DNA from: a virus
IMG/VR virus record: IMGVR_UViG_3300035698_006348
Coordinates: 1 to 64,000 of that record
Direction: 5' to 3' (one strand)
DNA: 64,000 nt
Part shown: piece by piece, positions 24,305 to 33,134 of the stretch
How the letters are laid out: every line of letters begins with the position of its first letter
How positions within the stretch are numbered: the first letter of the stretch is position 1
Position numbers and translations under genes: made by a program
Notes under the pieces: model-generated
Told to the model about the DNA's origin: nothing
The model's database searches: none
Seen by the model: the letters and a program-made list of their open reading frames with translations, nothing else

Positions 24305-25522
24305 ATGTTAAAAATTTCTGGTAAATATAATGAAGCAGTAGTATATGCAAATGAAGTTGAAGAGACTGCCAAAGACCAAATCATTGAATTGTGTAACCAA
24401 CAATTTACTGCTGGATGGGCTATTAGAATGATGCCAGATTTACATGCTGGTGCTGGATGTGTAATTGGAACAACTATTGATCTGAAAGAGAATAAGAAGA
24501 TTGTACCAAACCTCATTGGGGTAGATATTGGCTGTGGGGTTAGAGTTGTACATCTAGGAAAGGTGGATATTGATTTTGATAAATTAGAAAACTTTATTAG
24601 AACAAATATCCCAACTGGATTTCATGTTAGAAGTAAACCTCATAGGTTATTGGAAGAAACAAGACTACGTGATCTATGCTGTTATTCAGATGTTTACAAG
24701 CCAAAGCATAAATTAGCCATTGGAACTCTCGGAAGTGGCAATCATTTTATTGAGATAGATAAAGATAACCAAGGAAATAAATATTTACTAATCCATACTG
24801 GTAGTAGAAATTTAGGGTTCAGGATAGCTAATTTTTGGCAAAGAAGAGCTATTGAGACCATTGGTATAGCCAAAATTAAATATAGGGAGGATGTAATTGC
24901 CCATGCAAAGAAAACAAATGAAGAAGGTACTATCCAAGATAGACTTAAAGGAAATTTTTTAAGGACACCACCAGAGGCATTGTGTTATCTAGAAGGAGTA
25001 AACTTTGATGGTTACATGATGGATATGAAGGTAGCCCAGGAATATGCAGAGCTAAACAGAAAAGCCATAGCAGAGGTTATCATCGAAGGTATGGGATTTA
25101 CACCTATTCATCAATTCTCATCGGTCCATAACTATATTGAAGATTCAAGAATTATTAGAAAAGGTGCAGTCTCTGCCAAAGAGGGTGAACGGCTAATTAT
25201 CCCAATCAATATGAGGGATGGGGCTTTACTATGTGCTGGTCTTGGGAATAAAGATGCAAACTATTCTGCTCCACACGGGGCTGGTAGACTATATTCACGT
25301 GGTGATGCAAAGAGAAAACTTAGCATGGCTACATATGAAAGTGAGATGTCTGAGGTTTATACAACAAGTGTAACTCCAGAAACTCTTGATGAATGTGCTG
25401 GAGCGTATAAACCAATAGAAGAGATTATTAAAAACATTGATACTCTGGTAACAGTTACTGAACATATAGTACCAGTATACTCACTAAAGGATATCCCAGA
25501 GAAAAGAAGAAGGAGAAGGTAA
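24305..25522 (+). CDS. rtcB: RNA 3'-phosphate ligase RtcB
   Basis: 405 residues from ATG 24305, next to the previous stop and with GGAGAGGATAAATAAA upstream. All hallmark blocks are present: M-P-D-L-H-A-G (about 45), G-V-D-I-G-C-G-V (about 73, metal Cys), G-S-G-N-H-F-I-E (about 145), H-T-G-S-R-N-L-G (about 163), S-V-H-N-Y-I-E (about 273), K-G-A-V-S-A-K-E-G-E, and the G-A-G-R-L-Y-S-R-G-D-A-K loop that bears the guanylylated His region. RtcB joins 2',3'-cyclic phosphate or 3'-phosphate ends to 5'-OH ends using GTP and Mn2+. In a phage it would repair tRNA cut by host anticodon nucleases. Confidence 0.97.
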   Translation: MLKISGKYNEAVVYANEVEETAKDQIIELCNQQFTAGWAIRMMPDLHAGAGCVIGTTIDLKENKKIVPNLIGVDIGCGVRVVHLGKVDIDFDKLENFIRTNIPTGFHVRSKPHRLLEETRLRDLCCYSDVYKPKHKLAIGTLGSGNHFIEIDKDNQGNKYLLIHTGSRNLGFRIANFWQRRAIETIGIAKIKYREDVIAHAKKTNEEGTIQDRLKGNFLRTPPEALCYLEGVNFDGYMMDMKVAQEYAELNRKAIAEVIIEGMGFTPIHQFSSVHNYIEDSRIIRKGAVSAKEGERLIIPINMRDGALLCAGLGNKDANYSAPHGAGRLYSRGDAKRKLSMATYESEMSEVYTTSVTPETLDECAGAYKPIEEIIKNIDTLVTVTEHIVPVYSLKDIPEKRRRRR

Positions 25523-25869
25523 TGCCCACTGTAACATATTGTTTTTATGGAGTGTATAGAACTATGTATAAAATGGATAATATTCTATGTAAAGTTACTG
25601 AGGATAATGGGTATTACAGAACAACACATATACCATCAGCTACAACTGGTTTAGAAGCTATCCGTAGTAAATTCCCCATAACTCCTTTGGCAACCGTAGT
25701 ATATAAAGGACTTTATGAAGAACATGGTTTTAAAGGATTTAATATTATCGACTGTGAAGATAAGCATATATGGTTACATGCTGGCGTTGATTTAAATAAT
25801 AAATTTGTGTTTGAATATACACCAAAAAAGGCGGGTGTAGTGGATAAAGATGGGTTTATTTGGATATAG
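25522..25869 (+). CDS. Unknown small protein, paralogue of next gene
   Basis: 115 residues, one-base overlap with rtcB and AGAAGGAGAAGG upstream. Beta-rich barrel-like pattern: F-Y-G-V-Y...K-M-D-N-I, K-G-F-N-I-I-D-C-E-D-K-H-I-W-L-H-A-G and a C-terminal D-K-D-G-F-I-W. The next protein shares all of these, so they are tandem duplicates. Function unknown. Confidence 0.6.
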   Translation: MPTVTYCFYGVYRTMYKMDNILCKVTEDNGYYRTTHIPSATTGLEAIRSKFPITPLATVVYKGLYEEHGFKGFNIIDCEDKHIWLHAGVDLNNKFVFEYTPKKAGVVDKDGFIWI

Positions 25870-25883
25870 AAAAGGATAAGATA

Positions 25884-26225
25884 ATGGAATTTGATTTTTA
25901 TGGAACATATAAGGATATGTTTAAAATGGGCACTGTGATAGCTTTAGTAACTCCTGATGAGCATCTTGGATTCAGAACTGAATTTATATCTGCTGCTATA
26001 GAAATAGCTAATAAATTCTCTGAAGAACCATTGGCAAGAGTAACATATAAATCTATACTATCAGAAGGATGGAAAGGATTTACATTAACTGATGCAGAGG
26101 ATGGACATATTTGGCTAACTGCTGGTACTAAAGAAGATCATTATGGTAATAAAGAGTTTGTATTTCTATCTAATATGGAACAAAAACAATCAAAAGTGGA
26201 TAGTGAAGGTTTTGTATGGATGTAA
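25884..26225 (+). CDS. Unknown small protein, paralogue of previous gene
   Basis: 113 residues from ATG 25884 (AAAAGGATAAGATA upstream); an in-frame start at 25860 overlaps the previous gene. Shares F-Y-G-T-Y-K-D-M-F-K-M-G, K-G-F-T-L-T-D-A-E-D-G-H-I-W-L-T-A-G and the D-S-E-G-F-V-W end with its neighbour. Confidence 0.6.
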   Translation: MEFDFYGTYKDMFKMGTVIALVTPDEHLGFRTEFISAAIEIANKFSEEPLARVTYKSILSEGWKGFTLTDAEDGHIWLTAGTKEDHYGNKEFVFLSNMEQKQSKVDSEGFVWM

Positions 26226-26240
26226 AAAAGGAGGAATAGA

Positions 26241-26504
26241 ATGGCTGCTATTGATAAAATCTATGGCACAACACAAGAATTTCTTGAGTTTTTTGAATGG
26301 TGTAAGAAAAATAAAAAGAGTGCTTTACCATATTTTTATTATGCTAGTAATGAACATATTACAAATATCAGAATGAAAGAGTGGAATGATGGGAAAAATC
26401 ACGTGATTTCAAACTTCCCAAAACACATTGATGTATGGATGCTTAATAATTGTCCACTAGAGTTTATTACTAAGAAAATTAAAGAACAATATAATATGGA
26501 TTAG
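26241..26504 (+). CDS. Unknown small protein
   Basis: 87 residues, AAAAGGAGGAATAGA upstream. Helical, with aromatic and Lys-rich stretches (E-F-F-E-W-C-K-K-N-K-K). No motif recognised. Confidence 0.55.
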   Translation: MAAIDKIYGTTQEFLEFFEWCKKNKKSALPYFYYASNEHITNIRMKEWNDGKNHVISNFPKHIDVWMLNNCPLEFITKKIKEQYNMD

Positions 26505-26514
26505 GAGAATTAAA

Positions 26515-26850
26515 ATGAGAATTGATATTGAAACAGTGAATCTTATACAGTATCTACGGAGAATGATTAATCAAACACCATTAGAAGAAATTGAGTGGTA
26601 TTCTGAGGGTAAACAATTAATACCTCCACCAGAAACTATCAAAGAGTTTAACTATATTGGATTAAGTAATATTCAATTTGTAACATGTGATTACAAAGAT
26701 TGGAGAGAAGATTGGCCAGTAAATGCTGTACCCTCTAGGGAACGTAGAGAATATCTACGGGATGGTGTGGAAGACTTTTTTATTGACAATAAGGATATAC
26801 TTAGTAGATTGGCAGAACTGACTAAAGAAATATATAAAGAGGAGAATTAA
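26515..26850 (+). CDS. Unknown small protein
   Basis: 111 residues, AGGAGAATTAAA upstream. Acidic, rich in Glu, Asp and Trp, helical at both ends. Ends directly before the start of the Lar-like gene. Not recognised. Confidence 0.55.
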   Translation: MRIDIETVNLIQYLRRMINQTPLEEIEWYSEGKQLIPPPETIKEFNYIGLSNIQFVTCDYKDWREDWPVNAVPSRERREYLRDGVEDFFIDNKDILSRLAELTKEIYKEEN

Positions 26851-27225
26851 ATGAGTGAAAATGAGAAATGCCCAGTGTGTAATAGTGATGGTGTACTTAT
26901 GCAAACAGAATTTTATAATCAATTCTATGTAGTATGCTCTAGGTTATTTGATTGTGGTTGGAGAAGACAAGAAGCATTTAATACAGAAAAAGAAGCTTGG
27001 CAATCCTGGGATTACCGCCCAGAAAATGATATTGAATCGGGGACAACATCTTATTTACAGACACGTTGTGGAATACAAAAAATATCAATAAAAAAATTGA
27101 GAACAGAAATGGAAAGATTAAAAGATATTATCAATCGAACGCATGATGAAGCATGTAATATATTTTGTGATTCTGGTATAAATTCAGGAAAATTAATGGA
27201 AATTTTAGAGGAAGAAGTAAAATGA
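26851..27225 (+). CDS. Lar-like zinc-ribbon protein with coiled-coil tail
   Basis: 124 residues. N-terminal C-P-V-C-N (residues 7-11), a second Cys pair C-S-R-L-F-D-C-G (about 29-36), then T-E-K-E-A-W-Q-S-W-D-Y-R, which is the zinc ribbon plus helix pattern of the Lar restriction-alleviation family (CPFCG...C..CG...EA...WN.R). A coiled coil follows (about 75-120). In Rac prophage, Lar lessens type I restriction; here the role is inferred from pattern only. A second protein of the same layout is encoded at 36376. Confidence 0.6.
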   Translation: MSENEKCPVCNSDGVLMQTEFYNQFYVVCSRLFDCGWRRQEAFNTEKEAWQSWDYRPENDIESGTTSYLQTRCGIQKISIKKLRTEMERLKDIINRTHDEACNIFCDSGINSGKLMEILEEEVK

Positions 27226-27980
27226 AACTAAATAAATCTGTAAAATTATACAAAGTACTACGTGGTGGCGGGAACTCATGCCATGGCGGTAACTGTGTTT
27301 GGTCTCTACCTGATGGTGATACACCAGGTAAATGGATGCCAAAAATTAATGATAAACTAGTAGTATGTAAAAATGGATACCATCTTATTACAAGAAACTT
27401 CCTAATTGACTGGATTAATTTGGGAGTTTATGAAGCGGAATGTAAAGGAAAAACTTTATTATCTGGTGATAAAATTGTTACAAAAAAAGTTAGACTACTA
27501 CGCAGAGTTGGGCTTTTGGATAAAAGACTGGTCAGACTTTTTACTTACGATTGTGTTGATAGAATATTACCTATGTTTGAGAATGAGAATCCGTATGATA
27601 AAATCCTAAGAAAAGCAATAGAAACAGCAAGATTATATGCAGATGGTAAAGCAACAGAAAAAGAAATAATTATGGTAAGAGAGGAGGCTGAAAATATACT
27701 ACTAGCATGTACCACAGACACTAGAACAAAATATGCAATAACTGCTGTTATATCTGCTACTCTATTATATGATAATCCAAAGAATCTTAACGTATTGCTT
27801 TGTGAACTGGATTTTGTGGCATATATTGCAAAAAGTGTTGCAAATAGTGCAAGAATCTCAAAGGCACATGCTATGATGGAACAAGGTATAAAATGTAATA
27901 CCACATATATTAGCGAAAGAGCCTGGCAAAGCGATAAATTGTTTGAATATTTAGAGGTAGGGAATAAACTATACTCGTAA
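27222..27980 (+). CDS. Unknown phage protein with Cys/His N-terminal and helical C-terminal domains
   Basis: 252 residues, ATGA overlap with the previous gene. Residues 1-75 hold Y-K-V-L...S-C-H-G-G-N-C-V-W and V-C-K-N-G-Y-H-L, a pattern seen at the start of many uncharacterised phage and host proteins. Residues 115-250 are helices rich in Ala. Last gene of the operon, 20 bp before a bidirectional terminator. Function unknown. Confidence 0.6.
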   Translation: MKLNKSVKLYKVLRGGGNSCHGGNCVWSLPDGDTPGKWMPKINDKLVVCKNGYHLITRNFLIDWINLGVYEAECKGKTLLSGDKIVTKKVRLLRRVGLLDKRLVRLFTYDCVDRILPMFENENPYDKILRKAIETARLYADGKATEKEIIMVREEAENILLACTTDTRTKYAITAVISATLLYDNPKNLNVLLCELDFVAYIAKSVANSARISKAHAMMEQGIKCNTTYISERAWQSDKLFEYLEVGNKLYS

Positions 27981-28000
27981 TAAAATAGTTTTACTTAATT

Positions 28001-28038
28001 AAAAAGAGCCCGATGGGAAAGTCCATCGGGCTCTTTTT
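28001..28038. terminator. Bidirectional terminator between convergent operons
   Basis: A perfect 16 bp inverted repeat (28001-28016 with 28023-28038), 6 nt loop, with an A run on the left arm and T run on the right arm, so it works in both directions. It sits between the rightward gene ending at 27980 and the leftward RNR ending at 28050. Confidence 0.95.
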
Positions 28039-28049
28039 TTATGGTTATA

Positions 28050-30353
28050 TCATTTATTCAGTATCTGGAAAAACTTAGATTTATCTCTGTAAATTGTGCC
28101 TCCTTTTAACTCTGACTTCCACATATAAATATACATAGCAAATACTTCATCTACTGTAGTATTAGTTGGACAATTAATTGTTTTACTAATACTATTGGTA
28201 ATATACTCTTGCCATGCTGATTGCATGTTTACATGGTCTTTCCAATCAAGATCATGAGCAGTAATAAATACTTCCTTAAGCTTATCTGGAACTCCATCTA
28301 TATCTTGTAGTGAGCCTTTAGCTATAATTTCTTTCTTTATTTCCTCTAAATTTTCAACCCCATATTCTTCTAGTTTTCTAAATAGAATTGGGTTTACTTC
28401 TACAATCTTATCCTTTACAGAATTACCAACACCCTCTGTTATATATCTAGTGTAAGCTAAAGCAAAGAATGGTTCAATACCAGAATTTACTCCAGCTAGT
28501 AAAGCAATACTTCCTGTTGGTGCTATTGATGTAACTGATACATTCCGTAATGGAAAGTCAGTACGTTCAATAGGTTTATTTATTCCAGATAGTGGGGAAT
28601 TTAATACTCTATTTACTGATGAGAAGTCAATCTGCTCCGCATCATAATCAGGAAATGTTCCGCGTTCTTCTGCAAGTACATTTGACTCCAATATAGCAAA
28701 GAATGAAATAAACCATCCTAAATAATTTGCGAGAGTTATAGCATCTTTGGAATTATATGGCATCTCCAGCTCTGCTAACAAATCAGCAAACCCCATAACA
28801 CCTACACCAAGCCTACGCAATGCTTTGGATGTAGTGTTGATTTCATCAATCTGGGTCTCCGAGATCGTCTGAACATTATCAAGAAATCTTACGGACTTTC
28901 TAACTAAAAACTCTAAGAACTCTAAATTGAGTGCCTTCGTGTTAAAATCATATACACTATGTAAGTTAATACTACCTAAGCAACATGATTCATGTGGTAA
29001 TAGGGGGACTTCACCGCATGGGTTGGTCGTATCTATATCTCCCTTATACTTCCTAACTATATTATCTTTGTTTACTCTATCTAAGAATAGAATTCCTGGA
29101 TCTCCAGACTCCCAAGCCCGTAAAGCAATATTATATAAAATAGCTCTGGCTGGTACAGTTTTTACTACCTTCTTATCAACAACAGATAATAAATTCCAAT
29201 TCTTATCCTCAATAACTGCTTCCATAAAATCATCTGTAATTCCAATAGAGACATTGAAATGAGTTAGTTGATTGTTCTGTAATACATGAGATAAATCTTC
29301 AATGTTTCCAGCATCCTTAGAATACGCCTGGAATTCACTAATCAGGCGTTTATTTTTTTCAGTTAATGTAGATTTATAATCTATAAATTCAATAACATCT
29401 GGATGAGTAATATTCATAATACCCATCTGTGCTCCTCTTCTAGAAGCCTGTTGTATTACTTCTCCTGTATGGTCAAACAAGGTCATAAAAGATAATGGAC
29501 CAGAATTATGTGAAATAAATCCATTTGCAATAAAATTATGAAACGGCTTTTTCATCGCTAAATCATACACCTTCTCAATACCAACATATTCAATGGAAAT
29601 AATCTTATCAAAGTATATTTCCTTGTGTAATCTTGGATTTCCTACTGCAATTAAGTCTCCAACAGAGAATTGTTTTGTTTCTTGCCAATCATGTTTAGAA
29701 TTTAAAAACCTATGATTACTTGTCGCCTTTATTGAATATCCGTCTTCTGTGGTTATTTTATAGACCTTTTCCTCTCCATTGTAAATAATATCCACTATAC
29801 TATTTAGACCCAATGAATTATTTTCTTTCATACACCTAATAAGAGGAAAAACCTTGCCTCTAGACCTTCTATCAAATAATGTGGAAAGAGTTACTTCCTC
29901 TTTTTGTTTCCATCTTGCACTATCTTTATATACAACTGTGTCACCAGTCAAACAAGCCTTACCTCCAGTAGTTTTTATCTCAGCACCCTTTTCTCTAATA
30001 CGAGAGAAATTATATCCTACTCCCCCTCCCCAAGCAAACACTTCAGCAGACTTACCTAAAGCATCATATAATGATTTTCGTGAGTCCTCTATTGGAATCA
30101 CAAAGCAGTTCATAAGATTCTTTATACCAGTACCAGCATTAGCTATAACTCTCCCACCTGGAAGAAAAGCATTATTACTAATCATATTGAAGAAGTCTCC
30201 AGCTAACTTGGAGACTTCTTCTTTTGTTTTACCATATGAAAGTTCTGCATTAGCCACTGTTGAACTTACTCTCCAGCAAGCCTCTTCCCATGTTTCTTTT
30301 GGATCCACAGCATACTTCATCTTGAATATTCTGTTTGCTACATCATTTAACAT
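28050..30353 (-). CDS. nrdJ: Class II (B12-dependent) ribonucleoside-diphosphate reductase, mini-intein inside, C-terminal redox tail missing
   Basis: 767 residues including a 150-residue intein (134-283). Extein motifs: G-G-R-V-I-A-N-A-G-T and M-N-C-F-V-I-P (redox Cys, residue 83), G-P-L-S-F-M, S-R-R-G-A-Q-M-G, N-P-C-G-E-V-P (radical Cys and Glu) and C-C-L-G-S-I-N-L, then A-P-T-G-S-I-A-L and N-C-P-T-N. This is the NrdJ pattern; it makes dNDPs with adenosylcobalamin and needs no radical partner subunit. The protein ends at G-G-T-I-Y-R-D, where normal NrdJ continues to a C-terminal Cys-rich redox tail. A matching tail is encoded at 48842-48970. Last gene of the leftward operon. Confidence 0.93.
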   Translation of the reverse strand: MLNDVANRIFKMKYAVDPKETWEEACWRVSSTVANAELSYGKTKEEVSKLAGDFFNMISNNAFLPGGRVIANAGTGIKNLMNCFVIPIEDSRKSLYDALGKSAEVFAWGGGVGYNFSRIREKGAEIKTTGGKACLTGDTVVYKDSARWKQKEEVTLSTLFDRRSRGKVFPLIRCMKENNSLGLNSIVDIIYNGEEKVYKITTEDGYSIKATSNHRFLNSKHDWQETKQFSVGDLIAVGNPRLHKEIYFDKIISIEYVGIEKVYDLAMKKPFHNFIANGFISHNSGPLSFMTLFDHTGEVIQQASRRGAQMGIMNITHPDVIEFIDYKSTLTEKNKRLISEFQAYSKDAGNIEDLSHVLQNNQLTHFNVSIGITDDFMEAVIEDKNWNLLSVVDKKVVKTVPARAILYNIALRAWESGDPGILFLDRVNKDNIVRKYKGDIDTTNPCGEVPLLPHESCCLGSINLHSVYDFNTKALNLEFLEFLVRKSVRFLDNVQTISETQIDEINTTSKALRRLGVGVMGFADLLAELEMPYNSKDAITLANYLGWFISFFAILESNVLAEERGTFPDYDAEQIDFSSVNRVLNSPLSGINKPIERTDFPLRNVSVTSIAPTGSIALLAGVNSGIEPFFALAYTRYITEGVGNSVKDKIVEVNPILFRKLEEYGVENLEEIKKEIIAKGSLQDIDGVPDKLKEVFITAHDLDWKDHVNMQSAWQEYITNSISKTINCPTNTTVDEVFAMYIYMWKSELKGGTIYRDKSKFFQILNK
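29505..29954 (-). mobile_element. Mini-intein in NrdJ (no endonuclease)
   Basis: Residues 134-283 of the NrdJ reading frame. It begins with Cys (C-L-T-G-D-T block A), has T-S-N-H-R-F (block B His) and ends F-I-A-N-G-F-I-S-H-N, followed by Ser as the +1 residue. Removing it joins T-G-G-K-A to S-G-P-L-S-F-M, an unbroken conserved RNR block. At 150 residues there is no room for a homing endonuclease, so it is fixed or degenerate but should still splice. Confidence 0.95.
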
Positions 30354-30363
30354 AGATAATCCC

Positions 30364-31191
30364 TTATTTTAATAATAAACCTTGATAATCTTTACTGAAT
30401 ATAAATACTTCCCGTGACTTTTCAGCACCTGGGAACATTCCATAAGCCCACTGTTCAGGCTCTGCTCTTATAAAATCTCTGTACAAGTTACCTATATAAT
30501 CTGAATTATTATAAGTCATAATCCAATTCAGTTTATTCGTAAGAAGGTCTCTTAGTTCTTCATGAGGGAATCCTTTATGTAAACTACCATCTTTACCATA
30601 ATACTCAGAATTATTACCTAAAGCATAAGGGGGATCAAGAAACATAAACGTATCCTCTGTATTATTATTTATTGTATCTCTAAAATCCTGTAAATCTACA
30701 GAGAAGTTATCTACTTTGAATTTAGATAAAAAGTTTACATTAGACTCTTTGAAGCCTTTTTGTTTCTTTGCCATACTTCCAGACATTCCTCTACCTGAGA
30801 AAGAGGCTCTATTTAAAACATAGAACTGTACAGCTTTTTGATACTGAGTTTTGTATACAGTCTTCTTTAGGGCTTTAAAATCATCAACAGAAATAGGTAA
30901 AAACTCCATTGCAGCTTTTGCAACACCTTCTGCGTTGTCTATAACTTCCTTCCAAAAATCTACCAATAATGGATAACCATCGTAACACTTTGTTTTTACT
31001 CCTACTGAGGCAGTAGATAACTCTACCCAAGCCCCACCAACAAATGGGGAGATAATTTTTTCTACTTCCCATGGAATACATGCTAGTATTTGTCGAATAG
31101 CTTTTGATTTTCCTCCTGGATACTGTAATGGAGAACGTGGTAGATTCTTTCTAGGCAACAACTCCCCTAAATTATTTTCTATATGCAACAT
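30364..31191 (-). CDS. DNA adenine methyltransferase, D12 class (Dam-like)
   Basis: 275 residues from ATG 31191, with GGAAG 7 bp upstream; the codon before is TTG. N-terminal Y-P-G-G-K-S-K (about 23-29, SAM motif X), F-V-G-G-A-W-V-E-L (motif I, usually FxGGG) and F-L-D-P-P-Y (about 196, catalytic DPPY). Transfers methyl to N6 of adenine, with GATC-like sites being usual for the class. Probably protects phage DNA from host restriction or marks it. Overlaps the dUTPase gene by 20 bp. Confidence 0.92.
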   Translation of the reverse strand: MLHIENNLGELLPRKNLPRSPLQYPGGKSKAIRQILACIPWEVEKIISPFVGGAWVELSTASVGVKTKCYDGYPLLVDFWKEVIDNAEGVAKAAMEFLPISVDDFKALKKTVYKTQYQKAVQFYVLNRASFSGRGMSGSMAKKQKGFKESNVNFLSKFKVDNFSVDLQDFRDTINNNTEDTFMFLDPPYALGNNSEYYGKDGSLHKGFPHEELRDLLTNKLNWIMTYNNSDYIGNLYRDFIRAEPEQWAYGMFPGAEKSREVFIFSKDYQGLLLK

Positions 31192-31675
31192 CAACTACTT
31201 CCTTTCCATCATCTTTAGATAAGCCCGTAATTTTACTCATAAATTGAAGAGTTCCTTGTTGAGTTATTCCACCAACAGCACTTCTCTTTGATTTATTAGC
31301 TAATTCCTCAATAGGTACTTCTATCAATTCTGGAGTATCCACTTTAATAAAAACTCCCTGAGCAATACCTTTTCCTTTCTCCAGTAAAACAGGTGCACCT
31401 GTAGCATTGAATACCTTTACAAAAATCTCACCTGGATGATAAAAAGCATCCCCAACACCTGCACCTACTAAATGATTAGAGCCTCCCTTCGGTTTTATAA
31501 GTAACATATACCCTTCTGGTATTTCTACACTAACCCCAGTAGCAACTACTCGTATAGAATGAGGAGCAACATATATTTTCTCTGGAGCAAAGAAATCCAT
31601 CCCTGCATCTGTTGGATTCTTGCGTTTTGGTAATATACCTTCTTCTCTTATTTTAGCGACTCGTACACTTTTCAT
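31172..31675 (-). CDS. dut: dUTP diphosphatase
   Basis: 167 residues. Five dUTPase motifs visible: T-D-A-G-M-D-F-F (22-29), K-P-K-G-G-S-N (about 62), G-V-G-D-A-F-Y-H-P-G-E-I (about 74), K-G-K-G-I-A-Q-G-V (about 101) and S-A-V-G-G-I-T-Q-Q-G-T (about 132). Hydrolyses dUTP to dUMP, lowering uracil in DNA and feeding dTMP synthesis. A 25-residue C-terminal extension after motif 5 is unusual. ATGA overlap with the HAD gene. Confidence 0.93.
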   Translation of the reverse strand: MKSVRVAKIREEGILPKRKNPTDAGMDFFAPEKIYVAPHSIRVVATGVSVEIPEGYMLLIKPKGGSNHLVGAGVGDAFYHPGEIFVKVFNATGAPVLLEKGKGIAQGVFIKVDTPELIEVPIEELANKSKRSAVGGITQQGTLQFMSKITGLSKDDGKEVVDVAYRK

Positions 31676-32214
31676 TTTACCATCTCCAAATATATAGCTA
31701 AATCAGTTACATGTGGAATTCTAAATACTCCCTCAATTTCACATCCAATATTGAATGGGTGCGTCACTAAGAAAGTAGTAGCAACCTTTCGTAATTGTTT
31801 TACATTAGATATTCTGTCCTCAACAAATATATCTAAATTTAAAAGTACACTTGAGATATCCTTTCTCTCTACAAAGTATAACTCATAATCCTCTAACTTT
31901 GTTCTATTTAGCCATGTCTCAGTAACTAAAGTTAATTTACTAGCATCCCTCTGTGTTACAAAATAAATAGAATGCCCATCCTCTTGTAGTTTAAGTAAAA
32001 AATTTTCTATTTCTATAGTCATAGGTCTTTTATCATAAAGAGGAACAATATCTTTAACAAAGTCCCAATACATTTGAGAAAATTCCACTGGAGCTCTCAT
32101 CCAATATTCATCATAAGACATATCATACCCTTTAAGCTTATTCTCTTTAACATGATTATATAAAACCTCATGCCAAGGATACACCACACCATCTAAATCA
32201 AACCCGATCCTCAT
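31672..32214 (-). CDS. HAD-superfamily 5'(3')-deoxyribonucleotidase-like protein
   Basis: 180 residues. HAD motif I D-L-D-G-V-V-Y (residues 6-12), motif II Y-F-V-T-Q-R-D (about 94), motif III Lys in the E-R-K-D region, and motif IV F-V-E-D-R-I-S-N (about 128). The layout fits small cytosolic 5'-nucleotidases that balance dNMP pools. Context (RNR, dUTPase, dNMP kinase) supports a nucleotide role. Overlaps both neighbours by 4 bp. Confidence 0.8.
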   Translation of the reverse strand: MRIGFDLDGVVYPWHEVLYNHVKENKLKGYDMSYDEYWMRAPVEFSQMYWDFVKDIVPLYDKRPMTIEIENFLLKLQEDGHSIYFVTQRDASKLTLVTETWLNRTKLEDYELYFVERKDISSVLLNLDIFVEDRISNVKQLRKVATTFLVTHPFNIGCEIEGVFRIPHVTDLAIYLEMVK

Positions 32215-33134
32215 CTTTGATCTCCTTTATTATATTTTTTCCTTTTAGTTACTTTACTAGGAAATTCAAAAGCATACTTACTATTTTCCTTTACAAGCTT
32301 TTCAAAATCTTTAGCTGTATTTCCATCACTAAAGAAATCAGTTATATCATACTTATCTTCAAAACCACTGAACGTATATATATGTGACCTATACAAACCA
32401 AGATTCTCAGCTACCTTTATAGCACCTTTAAGCCCAGCTTTATCATTATCATAAACAATGTAAATCTCCTTCTGTCCTGCAAAATATCTAAACCATTCAT
32501 TCTGCCATCCAGTAGCTCCAGTACTTTGGGCTACCGCTGGAAATCCATTCTGTTCTAGCATTATTGCATCTACTGGGCCTTCACAAATGTACACAACCTC
32601 TGTAGTAGCTAATGCCTCTGTATTATACAGGACTATTTCAGAATATTTCTTATAGTAGAGCCTAATTGTTTTCTTAGGTATCTCTTTTCTTAGTTGAAAA
32701 TTCGTAAATTCTCCATCTTTATACAGAGGAATTGTGTAGTATTCTTCAAAGTACCCTAACCTAAATCTGTCTATTGTTTCGTCTGTGTAACCACGTTTAT
32801 TATACCAATAGTCTCTGTTATTCTTTCCATTTTCAAAAAACATTTCAACAAGTTTAGGATACACTACAAAGTTATCTCTTGTAGCATTCTTTGCTACTAT
32901 TGGTGCAACATACTTATTTGCATCCCTAACACGCTCTTTAGCCTTTGTAAATGTATATCCTTTTACCTTTATTAGATAAGTGTAAACGTCTCCAACAATA
33001 TTTCTTGAGTTCCAAAAGAACAGTTGTCTATCAATATCTAAAACTAATGAATCATGTTCTACAGCATGTTTCCACCTTCCACTACCCTCCAATTCAAAGT
33101 CTGAACCAACAATTGATTCTAAAAGAGTACTCAT
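32211..33134 (-). CDS. DNA primase, Toprim type
   Basis: 307 residues from ATG 33134 (a TTG 15 bp upstream has no support). Residues 10-75 resemble a DnaG CHC2 zinc-ribbon domain with the Cys and His lost (W-K-H-A-V-E...F-F-W-N). The Toprim domain has Y-I-C-E-G-P-V-D-A (about 182, catalytic Glu), S-T-G-A-T-G and I-Y-I-V-Y-D-N-D-K-A-G (about 224, acidic DxD). C-terminal residues 280-307 are basic. It would lay RNA primers for the DnaB helicase and PolA encoded in the same operon. Confidence 0.85.
   Translation of the reverse strand: MSTLLESIVGSDFELEGSGRWKHAVEHDSLVLDIDRQLFFWNSRNIVGDVYTYLIKVKGYTFTKAKERVRDANKYVAPIVAKNATRDNFVVYPKLVEMFFENGKNNRDYWYNKRGYTDETIDRFRLGYFEEYYTIPLYKDGEFTNFQLRKEIPKKTIRLYYKKYSEIVLYNTEALATTEVVYICEGPVDAIMLEQNGFPAVAQSTGATGWQNEWFRYFAGQKEIYIVYDNDKAGLKGAIKVAENLGLYRSHIYTFSGFEDKYDITDFFSDGNTAKDFEKLVKENSKYAFEFPSKVTKRKKYNKGDQR

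Noticed and set aside
28927-30372. Rightward ORFs opposite the RNR gene
   Set aside because: They are antisense shadows of a conserved enzyme and have no ribosome site.
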